Of a stretch of DNA of 64,000 nucleotides, positions 26,881 to 35,390 are shown piece after piece (the first letter of the stretch is position 1; the number at the start of each line of letters is the position of its first letter). The notes under the pieces are model-generated. The model did no database searches, had not been told where the DNA came from, and saw only the letters and a program-made list of their open reading frames with translations. Origin of the DNA: G021776435 sp046756245 (lineage in GTDB: Bacteria; Pseudomonadota; Alphaproteobacteria; Caulobacterales; Parvularculaceae). The position numbers and the translations under genes are program-made. The stretch is from assembly GCA_046756245.1 (NCBI GenBank), contig JBHHVZ010000003.1, positions 1 to 64,000 of the forward strand. The letters are read 5' to 3'.

Positions 26881-26909
26881 AAAAAAGAAGGGGCTTCTAG
26901 CGAAGCCCC
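26881..26909 (-). terminator. ilvB attenuator terminator
   Basis: A perfect 8-bp stem with a 4-base loop (GGGGCTTC / GAAGCCCC, 26890-26897 and 26902-26909), followed on the minus strand by TTCTTTTTT. Position 58 bases before the ilvB start codon and just after the leader peptide identifies it as a regulatory terminator rather than the end of a gene. A second stem, AGACCTG/CAGGTCT at 26933-26947, overlaps the leader stop codon and could be part of the alternative, antiterminating fold. Confidence 0.8.
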
Positions 26910-26939
26910 AAAAAAACCCGCCGCCGTCGTGAAGACCTG

Positions 26940-26993
26940 TCAGGTCTCCGCGCCGCCGGCGAGCTTAAGTACGATAATGAGGGCAAATCTCAT
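26940..26993 (-). CDS. ilv leader peptide
   Basis: A 17-codon open frame, MRFALIIVLKLAGGAET, carrying the run Leu-Ile-Ile-Val-Leu plus another Leu, i.e. the products of the downstream operon. The classic attenuation layout follows: ribosome stalling in the run when branched-chain aminoacyl-tRNA is scarce would free the downstream stems to form an antiterminator instead of the terminator at 26881-26909. The stop codon overlaps the AGACCTG hairpin. No strong Shine-Dalgarno is seen. A further 15-codon frame (26990-27037, minus) rich in Leu/Val/Ile ends on its ATG, but probably starts upstream of the transcription start. Confidence 0.75.
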   Translation of the reverse strand: MRFALIIVLKLAGGAET

Positions 26994-27018
26994 ATCAGAA
27001 CCACATGACCGAGATAAT

Positions 27019-27047
27019 CTGCTAAAGGTAGTTGCATAAAAAGTCAA
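27019..27047 (-). promoter_or_regulatory. Candidate ilv operon promoter
   Basis: TTGACT at 27042-27047 and TAGCAG at 27019-27024 on the minus strand are separated by 17 bases. The first is close to the -35 consensus, the second only weakly like a -10. Transcription from here would begin about 20 bases before the leader peptide start codon, giving a short leader RNA of the expected size. It sits immediately downstream of miaA. Confidence 0.5.
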
Positions 27048-27962
27048 CTATTGCGCAAGCGCTTTTTTGAGGAGGATGATCGCCTCGTCTGCATCGATCG
27101 CCCGCGGCCAGTCGGGCGCCTGCCCGCGAAACCAGGTGCGCTGACGCTTCGCAAAACGCCGCGTGTTGCGCCGGGCGCGATCGACCGCCTCTTCGATCGT
27201 CATCTCGCCCCGGAGATGGGCCATAAGCTCCGCCGCGCCGAGCGCCTTCATTACCGGCAGACCGTGATCGAGCCCCCGGGTGGCGAGCGTGCGCGCCTCT
27301 TCCAGCGCGCCCTCCTCCATCATCCGGTCGAAACGGGCCTCGCAGGCCGCATAGAGCGCTTCGCGCGGCGGCTCTATGACGACGCGGGCTACCGGCGGCG
27401 CGATCAGGGGCGTGCGCGGTTCGGCCTGAAACGCCGACAGGGGACGGCCCGTCGCCTCATGGACCTCCCAGGCGCGCAGCAGCCGCTGCACATCGCCGAT
27501 ATTGAGCCTGGCCATATCCGGATCGCGAGAAACAACCTCGCGCTGGAAGGCTTCCGGCCCCAAGGCTTCAAGCCGGGCGCGCGCGGCGGCGCGGACCGCG
27601 TCCGGCGTTTGGGGTATCGGCGACAGCCCATCCTCAAGCGCGCGAAAATAAAGCCCCGTGCCCCCGACAACGAACGTCGGCCGGCGGCGGCCGGCGATGA
27701 CGTCGGCGGCGGCGCGGGCCCAGCGCCCGGCCGAACAGCGCTCGGCGCCGTCGAGCCAACCGAACAGATGATGGGGAATGCGCGTATCTTCTTCCTTGGA
27801 CGGGCGCGCGGTCAGGATGCGCAGGTCGCGATAGACCTGCATGGCGTCGGCGTTGACGATCTCTCCGCCGAATTCCTCAGCGAGCGCCAGCGCCGCGGCC
27901 GACTTGCCGCTTGCGGTCGGGCCTGCGATAAACGCGACAGTCGCTTTTCGAGATTCATTCAT
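27048..27962 (-). CDS. miaA: tRNA dimethylallyltransferase
   Basis: A 304-residue enzyme that adds the dimethylallyl group to A37 of tRNAs reading codons beginning with U. The P-loop is AGPTASGKSAAAL (about 13-25), the DAMQVYRDLRILTARPS segment (about 38-54) follows, then the GGTGLYFRALEDGL active-site strand (about 100-113) and a C-terminal RRNTRRFAKRQRTWFRGQ basic tail (about 265-282). It is divergent from serB with only ten bases between the two start codons, so their promoters must overlap each other's coding region or control shared short elements. Confidence 0.94.
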   Translation of the reverse strand: MNESRKATVAFIAGPTASGKSAAALALAEEFGGEIVNADAMQVYRDLRILTARPSKEEDTRIPHHLFGWLDGAERCSAGRWARAAADVIAGRRRPTFVVGGTGLYFRALEDGLSPIPQTPDAVRAAARARLEALGPEAFQREVVSRDPDMARLNIGDVQRLLRAWEVHEATGRPLSAFQAEPRTPLIAPPVARVVIEPPREALYAACEARFDRMMEEGALEEARTLATRGLDHGLPVMKALGAAELMAHLRGEMTIEEAVDRARRNTRRFAKRQRTWFRGQAPDWPRAIDADEAIILLKKALAQ

Positions 27963-27972
27963 CCGTTCACGT

Positions 27973-28869
27973 ATGGCCTATGTTCTTTCGCTGATATCGG
28001 ACCCGGCGCGCGCCGCTCTTGAGCCTTCGCTTGTCGAACGGGCGCGCGCCGCGGTCAAGGGCGGTCCAGGGCGCGTTCTGGCGGACGGCGTCGCATGCGA
28101 CATTGCGCTAGATGCGGGCGGCGGAGAAGACGCTGCCGGCCTGCTCGAATGCGCAAGAAACGCCGTCGGCGGCGCGCCCGTGGACGTCAACATTCTGGCT
28201 GGCGACGACAGGCGCAAGCGGCTGCTTATCGCCGACATGGATTCGACCATTATCGGGCAGGAATGCCTCGATGAACTGGCGGAATTTGCGAATTTGCGCC
28301 AAAGAGTTTCCGCCATCACCGAGCGCGCGATGCGCGGCGAGCTCGATTTCGACGCAGCGCTCAGAGAACGCGTCGCCATGCTGAAAGGCGTGCCTGAAAC
28401 TGCTCTCGAGGAAACCTTTCGCAACCGCATTACATTGACGCCCGGCGCGCGAACGCTCGTGCAGACCATGAATGCGGCCGGCGCGACAACGCTGCTTGTC
28501 TCCGGAGGTTTTACTTTTTTCACCGCCCGCGTTGCGGCGGCCGCCGGGTTTAAGCGCCATCAGGCCAACACGCTGCTGATCGAGAACGGCGCGCTCGCAG
28601 GAAAGGTCGAAGAGCCGGTGCTCGGGCGCGCCGCCAAGCAGGACGCGCTTTTGCGCGCCGCGGCGGAAGCCGGCCTGTCGCTTGAAGAAACGTTGGCTGT
28701 GGGCGACGGCGCCAATGATCTTTCAATGCTGGCGCGCGCCGGCCTCGGCGTCGCTTTTCACGCCAAGGCCGCCGTGGCGGAGACTGCGCGCGCGCGAATC
28801 GATCACGGCGACCTGACGGCGTTGTTGTATTTGCAGGGTATTCCGCAGACTGAATTTAGCGAACCGTGA
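27973..28869 (+). CDS. serB: Phosphoserine phosphatase
   Basis: HAD-superfamily enzyme of 298 residues that hydrolyses phosphoserine to serine. Motif I is IADMDSTIIGQECLDELAEFA (nucleophile Asp about 81, acid two residues on), motif II is LLVSGGFTFFTARVAA (about 178), and motif III/IV is LAVGDGANDLSMLARAGLGVAFHAKAAVAE (about 240-270). The N-terminal 75 residues are the domain typical of the longer proteobacterial SerB. I start at the ATG at 27973, because the upstream frame is antisense to miaA. The intergenic region after it contains a palindromic repeat. Confidence 0.92.
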   Translation: MAYVLSLISDPARAALEPSLVERARAAVKGGPGRVLADGVACDIALDAGGGEDAAGLLECARNAVGGAPVDVNILAGDDRRKRLLIADMDSTIIGQECLDELAEFANLRQRVSAITERAMRGELDFDAALRERVAMLKGVPETALEETFRNRITLTPGARTLVQTMNAAGATTLLVSGGFTFFTARVAAAAGFKRHQANTLLIENGALAGKVEEPVLGRAAKQDALLRAAAEAGLSLEETLAVGDGANDLSMLARAGLGVAFHAKAAVAETARARIDHGDLTALLYLQGIPQTEFSEP

Positions 28870-28938
28870 ATGGTGAATGGTGAAGTGGGGAGACTACACT
28901 TTCGTCATTCCACCATTCACGATTTCACTATTCACTTT
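28866..28938. repeat. GTGAATGGTGAA inverted-repeat element
   Basis: Between the convergent genes serB and degP the sequence carries GTGAATGGTGAATGGTGAA (28866-28884) and, inverted, CCACCATTCACG plus TTCACTATTCAC (28912-28936). The arms can pair into an imperfect hairpin with a central CTACACTTTCGTC. It looks like a dispersed palindromic element of the kind found at gene ends, possibly doubling as a terminator. No further copies are seen in this window. Confidence 0.55.
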
Positions 28939-28939
28939 C

Positions 28940-30316
28940 TTACGGCCTGAGCGATTCGTAGAACAGCAGATCGCCGCGCTGCACGTAAATCTGCACGGGC
29001 CCGCTGTTGAGATTCTTGAGCTTTTCTAGCTTTTCAACCGCCGCTTCGGGCCGCGTGATCCGCTCCCAGCCGATTTCGAGAATGACGTCGCCGGGCTGCA
29101 GGATAATGGCCGCCGGACTTTCCGGATCGACCGAAGTCACCACGACGCCCTGAACGCCCGCGGGCAGGCCGTAAGCCTGCAGCACTTCGCTGGTGGGTTC
29201 CTGCAGGGTGAGACCCGAACTGCGCGCCGCGCCCTTGGGTAGAATGTCGCCGGTCGCCGCCGCCAGAAGCCGGGTTTCGCGCCGGTCGACGCGCACCGCC
29301 AGGGTGATCCGCTTCGACCCGCGGATAACGACCATCGGCGCTGTCGTGCCGACCGGGGTTTCGGCCACCGCCCGCGTCAGATCGCGCACGCTGTCGACGG
29401 GTTTGCGGTTGAACTCGATGATGACGTCGTCAGGCTTGACGCCCGCGACAAGCGCCGGGCTGTTCGGCCGCACGACCGAAACAAGCGCGCCGCGCGGCCG
29501 GTCGAGGCCGATCGAACGAGCCAGATCGGCGTCCACCTCGTCGATGGTGACGCCGAGCCAGCCGCGCCGCGTCTCGCCATATTCGAGAAGCTGACTGACC
29601 ACGGTCGAGGCCAGATCGGCCGGCACCGCGAAGCCGACGCCGACCGACCCGCCGGTCTGCGAGTAAATCGCGGTGTTGATGCCGATCACCTCTCCATCGA
29701 GATTGAACAGGGGACCGCCCGAATTGCCGCGATTGATCGCCGCGTCGGTCTGGATGAAATCGTCATACTGGCCGGCCTGGATGTCGCGGTTGCGCGCCGA
29801 GATGATGCCGGCCGTCACCGAACCGCCGAGCCCGAACGGATTGCCGATGGCGACGACCCAGTCTCCGACGCGGGCCCTGTCGGAATCGCCGAACTCCACA
29901 TAGGGGAAGCGGACCGACGCGTCGTCAATCTCGAGAACGGCGAGGTCGGTTTCGCTGTCGCGCCCGCGGATGGTTGCACGGAACTCGCGCCCGTCATGAA
30001 GCGTCACGGTGATTTCGTCGGCGTTGTCGATGACGTGATTGTTGGTGACGACGACGCCGTCTGGATCGACGATGAAACCGGAGCCGAGCGAAGCGGTCCG
30101 GCCGCCGAATTTGCGCCGCAGATCTTCGAGCTCCCCGGTCGTCGTCACGCCGTTTACGCGCTGGGCGGTGGAGATGTTGACCACCGCCGGCGAAAGCCGT
30201 TCGGCGAGGTCGGCGAAACCGTCCGGCGCCCCGCGCGCTTGAGCGCCCGAAAACCCCAGACCCATCGTTAAAAGGAACGCCGCAGCCGTTGCGGCGACTA
30301 TGCCGTTGCGCGCCAT
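28940..30316 (-). CDS. degP: Do/DegQ family periplasmic serine protease
   Basis: A 458-residue HtrA protease/chaperone of the periplasm. Signal peptide 1-28, catalytic triad His94 (TNNHVID), Asp124 (SETDLAVLEID) and Ser199 (NRGNSGGPLF), then two PDZ domains (about 250-345 and 365-455). The first PDZ has the RGWLGVTIDEVDADLARSIGL start typical of DegP/DegQ. It is located about 100 bases downstream of hflC on the same strand; the hflK-hflC-degP arrangement is common in alphaproteobacteria and groups membrane-protein quality-control proteins. Confidence 0.93.
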   Translation of the reverse strand: MARNGIVAATAAAFLLTMGLGFSGAQARGAPDGFADLAERLSPAVVNISTAQRVNGVTTTGELEDLRRKFGGRTASLGSGFIVDPDGVVVTNNHVIDNADEITVTLHDGREFRATIRGRDSETDLAVLEIDDASVRFPYVEFGDSDRARVGDWVVAIGNPFGLGGSVTAGIISARNRDIQAGQYDDFIQTDAAINRGNSGGPLFNLDGEVIGINTAIYSQTGGSVGVGFAVPADLASTVVSQLLEYGETRRGWLGVTIDEVDADLARSIGLDRPRGALVSVVRPNSPALVAGVKPDDVIIEFNRKPVDSVRDLTRAVAETPVGTTAPMVVIRGSKRITLAVRVDRRETRLLAAATGDILPKGAARSSGLTLQEPTSEVLQAYGLPAGVQGVVVTSVDPESPAAIILQPGDVILEIGWERITRPEAAVEKLEKLKNLNSGPVQIYVQRGDLLFYESLRP

Positions 30317-30420
30317 GTCCGCCTCTATATTTCTGGCCCCGATCCTAATGCGGACAGGTTAACGCAACCGCCAAAGACGGCAAGCGCGCCGGCGTCGACC
30401 GTGGTCCTCGAGTCCGGAGA

Positions 30421-31518
30421 TTATTGGCGACGCCCATCCAAATTGTTGAAATAGCGCATGAATTCGCTGTCAGGCGACAACAGGATCGTAGTCTCGCCCT
30501 TTTTCAGGGCCGCCTCATAGGCCTGCAGCGAACGGTAGAAGGCGAAAAATTCCGCCCGTTGCGGATCGCGCGCGCCGCCGGCGACAAACTTGCATGTGAT
30601 GGTGAGGGCATTGTCCGGCCGCAACACTGAGACGTCGGTCGTCGCCGGCGCGACGCCGCTGGCGGTTTCCTCATTCGCCGCCGCTTCGGGCGCGCCCTCA
30701 ACAATGTCGGCGCCGACAACCGCTGAGCCCGGCTCGCGTTCTTCGATGCGCACGGGCGCGCCGTCATAAGCGCCGGCGAAAATACAGTTGCGGGTTGCGT
30801 CGGCCTTGCCCTGAATCTCGAGCGCCATACGGTTGGCGCGGGCGAGAATTTCCGTTTCGGCGCGGTCGGCCTGGGCGGTGATGCGGCGGAACTGCTCTTC
30901 GCCTTCGGCGCGGATGCGCTGGGCGATCTGGATGCGCTCGGACCGCATGCGCTGATAAACGTCTTCCTCGTTTTCCTGCGGGAAATCGGCGCGGCGGATT
31001 TTCGTATCGATAATCCGTACACCGAATTTTCGCGCTTCCTTGGCGGTGGAGTCGCGGATCAGTTGCATCAAATGCGTACGCTCGTTCCTGATAATTTCTG
31101 TATCCGTTGCTTCACCGAGAACGCGTCTCAGGCTTGATTCCAGGACGGCGGCGAGACGGCGTTCGCCTTCCCGGCGCAGAACCTGTTCCGACGCGCCGCC
31201 CTGACGGAAGCTTTCGTAATAGCGCAACGGCTCGATGATCCGGTAGCGCGCGAATGCATCGACGACGAGGCGCTCCTGATTGACCGTAAATATCTCGAGC
31301 GCCGGGTTGTCATATTCGAGATTGCGCTTGTCGAGATAGATGACGTTTTCGATCGGCAATTTGAATTTGAGTCCGGCGGTCGCCTCCACGCGCACCGGAT
31401 CGCCGAAGCGCAGCACGATCGCCTGACGGCGCTCGTGAACCGTGAAAAGAAACGACTTTACGATGAAAAAGGCGACAAGCGCGCCGATGACAAGCGCGGG
31501 TCCGAAATATCTGTTCAT
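30421..31518 (-). CDS. hflC: HflC, SPFH membrane protease modulator
   Basis: A 365-residue SPFH/prohibitin-family protein that, with HflK, encloses the FtsH protease. One N-terminal helix (about 7-25) precedes the SPFH domain with FTVHERRQAIVLRFGDPVRVEATAGLKFKLP (about 27-57), then the TKEARKFGVRIIDTKIRRADFPQENEEDVYQRMRSER coiled coil. Between about residues 245 and 315 there is an acidic Ala/Glu-rich insertion (GADIVEGAPEAAANEETASG) that makes it longer than E. coli HflC (334 residues). Its ATG overlaps the stop of hflK by four bases. Confidence 0.92.
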   Translation of the reverse strand: MNRYFGPALVIGALVAFFIVKSFLFTVHERRQAIVLRFGDPVRVEATAGLKFKLPIENVIYLDKRNLEYDNPALEIFTVNQERLVVDAFARYRIIEPLRYYESFRQGGASEQVLRREGERRLAAVLESSLRRVLGEATDTEIIRNERTHLMQLIRDSTAKEARKFGVRIIDTKIRRADFPQENEEDVYQRMRSERIQIAQRIRAEGEEQFRRITAQADRAETEILARANRMALEIQGKADATRNCIFAGAYDGAPVRIEEREPGSAVVGADIVEGAPEAAANEETASGVAPATTDVSVLRPDNALTITCKFVAGGARDPQRAEFFAFYRSLQAYEAALKKGETTILLSPDSEFMRYFNNLDGRRQ

Positions 31519-32705
31519 TGCTCCGTCCCCTCGCGATTGGTTGTTTGCGGCCGCAGCCGCGGCTCCCGATTGAGTTCGTTCAGCGGCAGATAGGGCACGA
31601 CGCCTTCGGCCGCTTCGTCCTCAATGACGATCTTGTTCATATCGCCGAGGACGGTCTCAACTGTTTCGAGATACATCCGCTGACGCGTCACGTTCGGCGC
31701 ATTGCGGTATTCGTCGTAGATCTGGTTGAAGCGTTCGGCCTGGCCGCGCGCATCCGCCGTCACGCTGGCCGCATAAGCCGCAGCGTCTTCCAGAATCTTT
31801 TGCGCTTCGCCGCGGGCGCGCGGGATTTTCTCGTTATAATAACGCTGCGCCTCGTTCACCTTGCGCTCGGCTTCCGATCCGGCGTTGAAGACGTCGAGAA
31901 ACGCTTCGCGGACCTGCGGCGGCGCATCGGCGCGGCGATAGTTCACGCGAATGATCCGGATGCCGCTGTCGTAGGAATCGAGCGCTTCCTGCATAAGCCG
32001 CTTGGTGTCGTCTTCGACCAGTTCGCGGCCGGCGGTAATCAGCGGTTCGAGATTGTTGCCGCCGACGACTTCCCGCATTGCGGCTTCAGCGACGGCGCGC
32101 ACGACGTTTTCAGGCCGTTCGATGTTGAAAATGAATTTCGCCGGTCCCAGCAGCGCGCCTTCCCCGACCGGAGTCGTGTCGACATTCCAGTTCACCGAAA
32201 ATGTAACGTCGACGATGTTCTTGTCGCCGGTCAGCATCAGGCTCTCGGAAAAAGCTTCTGCGCCGCGGCTTGTCGCCTCGCCGCGAAAGCCGATTTCAGT
32301 CTGGCGCTCCTGTTCGACCTGGACGGTCTCAACGGATTGCACCGGATAGGGTATGCGCCATTTGAGACCCGGCGCTTCGATCCGCGTGTATTTTCCGAAT
32401 GTGGTGACGACGCCGCGCTCGCCGGGATTGATTTGATAAATCCCGCTGAAGAGCCAGAGGAGGAGAATAACGCCGCCCGCAAGCCCGGCCGTCATCCGGT
32501 TGAACCGCGGGCCTTTGCCGCCGCCGCGTCCGCCGCCGCGCGGGAAGGCGCGTTTCAGCCGCTGGCGCGAGGCCTGCAGCAATTCCTCGAGATCGGGCGG
32601 TTCGCCGCCGCCGCGTCCGCCGCCTCTGTCGCCGCCGCCGTTATTGCCGCCGCGCGGCGGCTGGCCCCAGGGGCCGCGATTGCCGGATTTGTCTTGCCAG
32701 GGCAT
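31515..32705 (-). CDS. hflK: HflK, SPFH membrane protease modulator
   Basis: A 396-residue SPFH protein, the partner of HflC in the FtsH-HflKC cage. The first 60 residues are a glycine-rich low-complexity cytoplasmic tail (PWGQPPRGGNNGGGDRGGGRGGG), then a membrane helix (about 73-93), then the SPFH domain (GVVTTFGKYTRIEAPGLKWRIPYPVQSVETV) and a coiled-coil region ending in the PLNELNREP tail. It precedes hflC and shares a four-base overlap. Divergent from mrp across about 155 bases. Confidence 0.93.
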   Translation of the reverse strand: MPWQDKSGNRGPWGQPPRGGNNGGGDRGGGRGGGEPPDLEELLQASRQRLKRAFPRGGGRGGGKGPRFNRMTAGLAGGVILLLWLFSGIYQINPGERGVVTTFGKYTRIEAPGLKWRIPYPVQSVETVQVEQERQTEIGFRGEATSRGAEAFSESLMLTGDKNIVDVTFSVNWNVDTTPVGEGALLGPAKFIFNIERPENVVRAVAEAAMREVVGGNNLEPLITAGRELVEDDTKRLMQEALDSYDSGIRIIRVNYRRADAPPQVREAFLDVFNAGSEAERKVNEAQRYYNEKIPRARGEAQKILEDAAAYAASVTADARGQAERFNQIYDEYRNAPNVTRQRMYLETVETVLGDMNKIVIEDEAAEGVVPYLPLNELNREPRLRPQTTNREGTEQ

Positions 32706-32861
32706 TGCGTCTCTCTTTTTTTCCGCCGCTCAGTCTTGCAGACTCGGGCCGGACCGTTCAATCGAAGTCCGGCGCTTGGTTCGGAACGCGCGCGTTATAT
32801 ATGTCATTGAAAACACTGGGTGCAACGCGAGCGCAAATCTTTTTCGCGAATTGGAGCCTTT

Positions 32862-33947
32862 ATGGCGGACAATCCCTTGACCGAGCGGGTGCGAACGGCG
32901 CTTGCAGGCGTTGCAGACCCTGGCGCCGGCGTCAATCTGATCGAGGAAGGCCGGATCAGCGGCCTTGTCGTCGAACCCGACGGGACCGTGCGCTTTGCGC
33001 TTGAGGTTCCGGCCGGTTCGCGGGAAGCGGGCGAGGCGCTGCTTGAGGCGGCCAAACGCGCGGCCGAAGGCGTTGAGGGCGTCAAACGAGTCGTTGCGGT
33101 CGCCACCGCTCATAGCCCGGCGCCCAGCGCGGGCGGCGGTCACGGCGATCCTTTCGGCCTTCAAAAAAGCGCGCGTGTTGAGGCCGCGCAGCAAATGATG
33201 CCCGGCGTCAAGCGCATCGTCGTCGTCGCCTCCGGCAAGGGCGGCGTCGGCAAGTCCACGCTCGCCGCCAATATCGCTGTAGCGCTGGCGCGCAAAGGGC
33301 TGAAAACGGGACTCCTCGACGCCGACATATACGGGCCGTCGCTGCCGACGCTGTTTGGCCTCAAAGACAAGGCGGTGGTCAGAAACGACAAGATCATGCC
33401 GGAACGGGTCCACGGCGTCACTGCGATGTCAATCGGCATGCTGGTCGACCCGGAGCAGGCGCTCGCCTGGCGCGGGCCGATGGTGATGGGCGCGCTGCGC
33501 CAGCTTATGAACGACGTCGACTGGGGCGAGCAGGACATTCTGCTGGTGGACACGCCGCCCGGCACCGGCGACGCGCATTTGTCGCTCATTCAGACCAAGC
33601 GGCTTTCCGGCGCCGTCATCGTTTCAACCCCGCAGGAGATGGCGCTTGCGGACATGCGCCGCGGCGCCGCGCTTTTCCGCAAAACGGGGACGCCCGTGCT
33701 CGGCGTCATCGAGAACATGGCGTGGATCGAAAACCCGGATGGTTCGCGCGCCTATGTTTTCGGAAAAGGCGGCGCCGAACGCGCCGCCGCCGAGATCGAC
33801 GCGCCGTTCCTCGGCGCCGTTCCTCTTTACCCGGATCTTCGCGAGGCGAGCGACCGCGGCGCGCCCGTTGCGGCCGACAGTTCGGCCGGCATACTCTTCG
33901 CCGCGCTCGCCGACAAGATCGCCGAGGCCCTTACTGCGCCGCTTTAG
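32862..33947 (+). CDS. mrp: Mrp/ApbC iron-sulfur cluster carrier
   Basis: A 361-residue P-loop ATPase that carries Fe-S clusters in the cytoplasm. An N-terminal MIP18/DUF59-like domain (about 1-85) precedes the deviant Walker A GKGGVGKSTL (about residues 122-132) and the LDADIYGPSLPTLFGL segment. DTPPGTGDAHL (switch region) and GVIENMAW are standard for ApbC. The cysteine pair (CxxC) found near the C-terminus in some Mrp proteins is not visible, as in short forms. ATG 32862 is preceded by a GGAG; upstream frame is out-of-frame hflK antisense. Its end overlaps the convergent lipid/periplasmic gene by 17 bases. Confidence 0.9.
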   Translation: MADNPLTERVRTALAGVADPGAGVNLIEEGRISGLVVEPDGTVRFALEVPAGSREAGEALLEAAKRAAEGVEGVKRVVAVATAHSPAPSAGGGHGDPFGLQKSARVEAAQQMMPGVKRIVVVASGKGGVGKSTLAANIAVALARKGLKTGLLDADIYGPSLPTLFGLKDKAVVRNDKIMPERVHGVTAMSIGMLVDPEQALAWRGPMVMGALRQLMNDVDWGEQDILLVDTPPGTGDAHLSLIQTKRLSGAVIVSTPQEMALADMRRGAALFRKTGTPVLGVIENMAWIENPDGSRAYVFGKGGAERAAAEIDAPFLGAVPLYPDLREASDRGAPVAADSSAGILFAALADKIAEALTAPL

Positions 33948-35238
33948 GATCGGCGACCGTATGGTCGTGCACGATGCGCCAAGCGCCGTTGATGCGCTTC
34001 ATCACCAGCGTGAACAGACCCGAATCGGCGACATCGCCGCGCTGCAGATCGTAGCGGCCGACGACGACCGCCACGTCGTGGCGCACAAGCTCGACTTCCA
34101 TATTCCGGAAGCCAAGCCGCCCCATCGGGCCGTCGCCATAACGAGTGCGATATCGTTTCAGCGTCTGCGTCCAGCCTTTGGAAACCTCCGTACCCGACAC
34201 AAAGCGCAAATCGTCGCTGTTCCAGTAGGTCTGCATGAACCCTTCAAGGTCGCCTTCGTTCCAGGCGGCGGCCTGGGCGGCGAGCGTGGCGCGGATCACC
34301 TCCTGCACCGGACGCGGCTTTGACGGGCTTGAGGCGGCTTTTTCCGAAACGGCGGGCGGCGCAGCGGCGGGCGTCGGCTGGGTTACGGCGGCGACAGCCG
34401 GTTGCGGCGTCGGTTCAGCGCCGACAATCTTTTCAACAGGCTCGGGCGCCGGCCTGGCGGGCTCTGCGGATGTCTGCGCGGCGGGTTCGGGAGCCGGCGC
34501 GGCGCTTACCGGCGCAGCTTCCGGCGCGGACGTCTGCGGCGCTTCTTCAAGCACTTCATTCAGCTTTTCGGCGAGCGCATCCGGCGCGGTTTCCGAAGCG
34601 GGCGCCGGCTGAGGTTCAGCCGCGGGCTGCGCAACCGCAGCGCTCGCCGGCGTCTGTGCGGCGACTTCCGTCGCCGCCGTCGCGGCGGGTTCGGGAGCCG
34701 GCGCGGCGCTTACCGGCGCAGCTTCCGGCGCGGACGTCTGCGGCGCTTCTTCAAGCACTTCATTCAGCTTTTCGGCGAGCGCATCCGGCGCGGTTTCCGA
34801 AGCGGGCGCCGGCTGAGGTTCAGCCGCGGGCTGCGCAACCGCAGCGCTCGCCGGCGTCTGCGCGGCGACTTCCGTCGCCGCCGTCGCGGCGGCAGGCTCC
34901 GGCGCGCCGTTCTCAGGCTCAGGCGCCGCCGGCGCCGCCGTCAGCGAAGACGGCTCAACCGGCGCGCAGGAATAGCCTGAATCCGCCAGAATGCCGGCGA
35001 GTTCTCGCGCCTTTTCGGCGCAGAATTCGACATCATGGTTGGCGCGATAGGGCACGGACACATTGGCGCCGTCGTCGCGCGCATAGCGAACGTCGCATGC
35101 CTCGCCCACGGTTCCCGGCTCCAGCACTTCGATCTTGCGCGCATCCTCGCCCCGCGCACAGGCGATTTCGAAGGGTTCGGCGCGGGCGGCGCTCGCCGCC
35201 GCGACGGAAACCGTGAGTATCAGGGCCAGACGTTTCAT
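33931..35238 (-). CDS. Exported repeat protein with C-terminal SnoaL-like domain
   Basis: A 435-residue protein with a Sec signal peptide (MKRLALILTVSVAAASAARA) and an AGGAGGGG just before the ATG at 35238. Mature regions in order: a Cys-containing N-terminal part (about 20-115), a long Ala/Pro/Glu-rich low-complexity linker (about 115-310) and a C-terminal DUF4440/SnoaL-like domain (about 315-435, IRATLAAQAAAWNEGDLEGFMQTYWNSDDLRFVSG). The linker contains a 68-residue sequence repeated twice in tandem (see the repeat entry). The end overlaps mrp by 17 bases tail to tail. Periplasmic; function unknown. Two SnoaL-type proteins occur in this window, this one and the one in the ilv operon. Confidence 0.82.
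   Translation of the reverse strand: MKRLALILTVSVAAASAARAEPFEIACARGEDARKIEVLEPGTVGEACDVRYARDDGANVSVPYRANHDVEFCAEKARELAGILADSGYSCAPVEPSSLTAAPAAPEPENGAPEPAAATAATEVAAQTPASAAVAQPAAEPQPAPASETAPDALAEKLNEVLEEAPQTSAPEAAPVSAAPAPEPAATAATEVAAQTPASAAVAQPAAEPQPAPASETAPDALAEKLNEVLEEAPQTSAPEAAPVSAAPAPEPAAQTSAEPARPAPEPVEKIVGAEPTPQPAVAAVTQPTPAAAPPAVSEKAASSPSKPRPVQEVIRATLAAQAAAWNEGDLEGFMQTYWNSDDLRFVSGTEVSKGWTQTLKRYRTRYGDGPMGRLGFRNMEVELVRHDVAVVVGRYDLQRGDVADSGLFTLVMKRINGAWRIVHDHTVADPKAAQ
34477..34884. repeat. 204-bp tandem duplication inside a gene
   Basis: Two adjacent copies of a 204-bp unit (34477-34680 and 34681-34884) encode two 68-residue copies of the Ala/Pro/Glu linker of the exported protein. Over the stretches I compared by eye, the only difference I found is T against C at the CGTCTG-GCGG position (34657 versus 34861). 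Such near-identity indicates a recent duplication or continuing homogenisation. The period is a multiple of three, so the reading frame is kept. Confidence 0.85.
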
Positions 35239-35390
35239 CGCTCCCCTCCTTCGAATTCCGGTTGCGTCTTCGAACTGCATCAACATCGCCGCCGGGACGC
35301 ACGCGCCAGGATCGCCAAGCGCTTCTTCCTTAAACCGCGATTCTCGCGCCATCGGGGGCGCCGTCGCGGCATTCTCCGAAAACGGCGGCG

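Noticed and set aside
26990..27037. 15-codon Leu/Val/Ile-rich frame upstream of the ilv leader
   Set aside because: Not annotated as a gene because its start lies at or before the predicted transcription start; kept only as a note in the attenuator finding.
31518..32810. 430-codon plus-strand open frame opposite hflK
   Set aside because: Antisense shadow; hflK is fully recognisable in the other strand.
34477..34884. CRISPR or microsatellite reading of the tandem repeat
   Set aside because: Two long adjacent in-frame copies within an open frame and no spacer structure; it is a gene-internal duplication.
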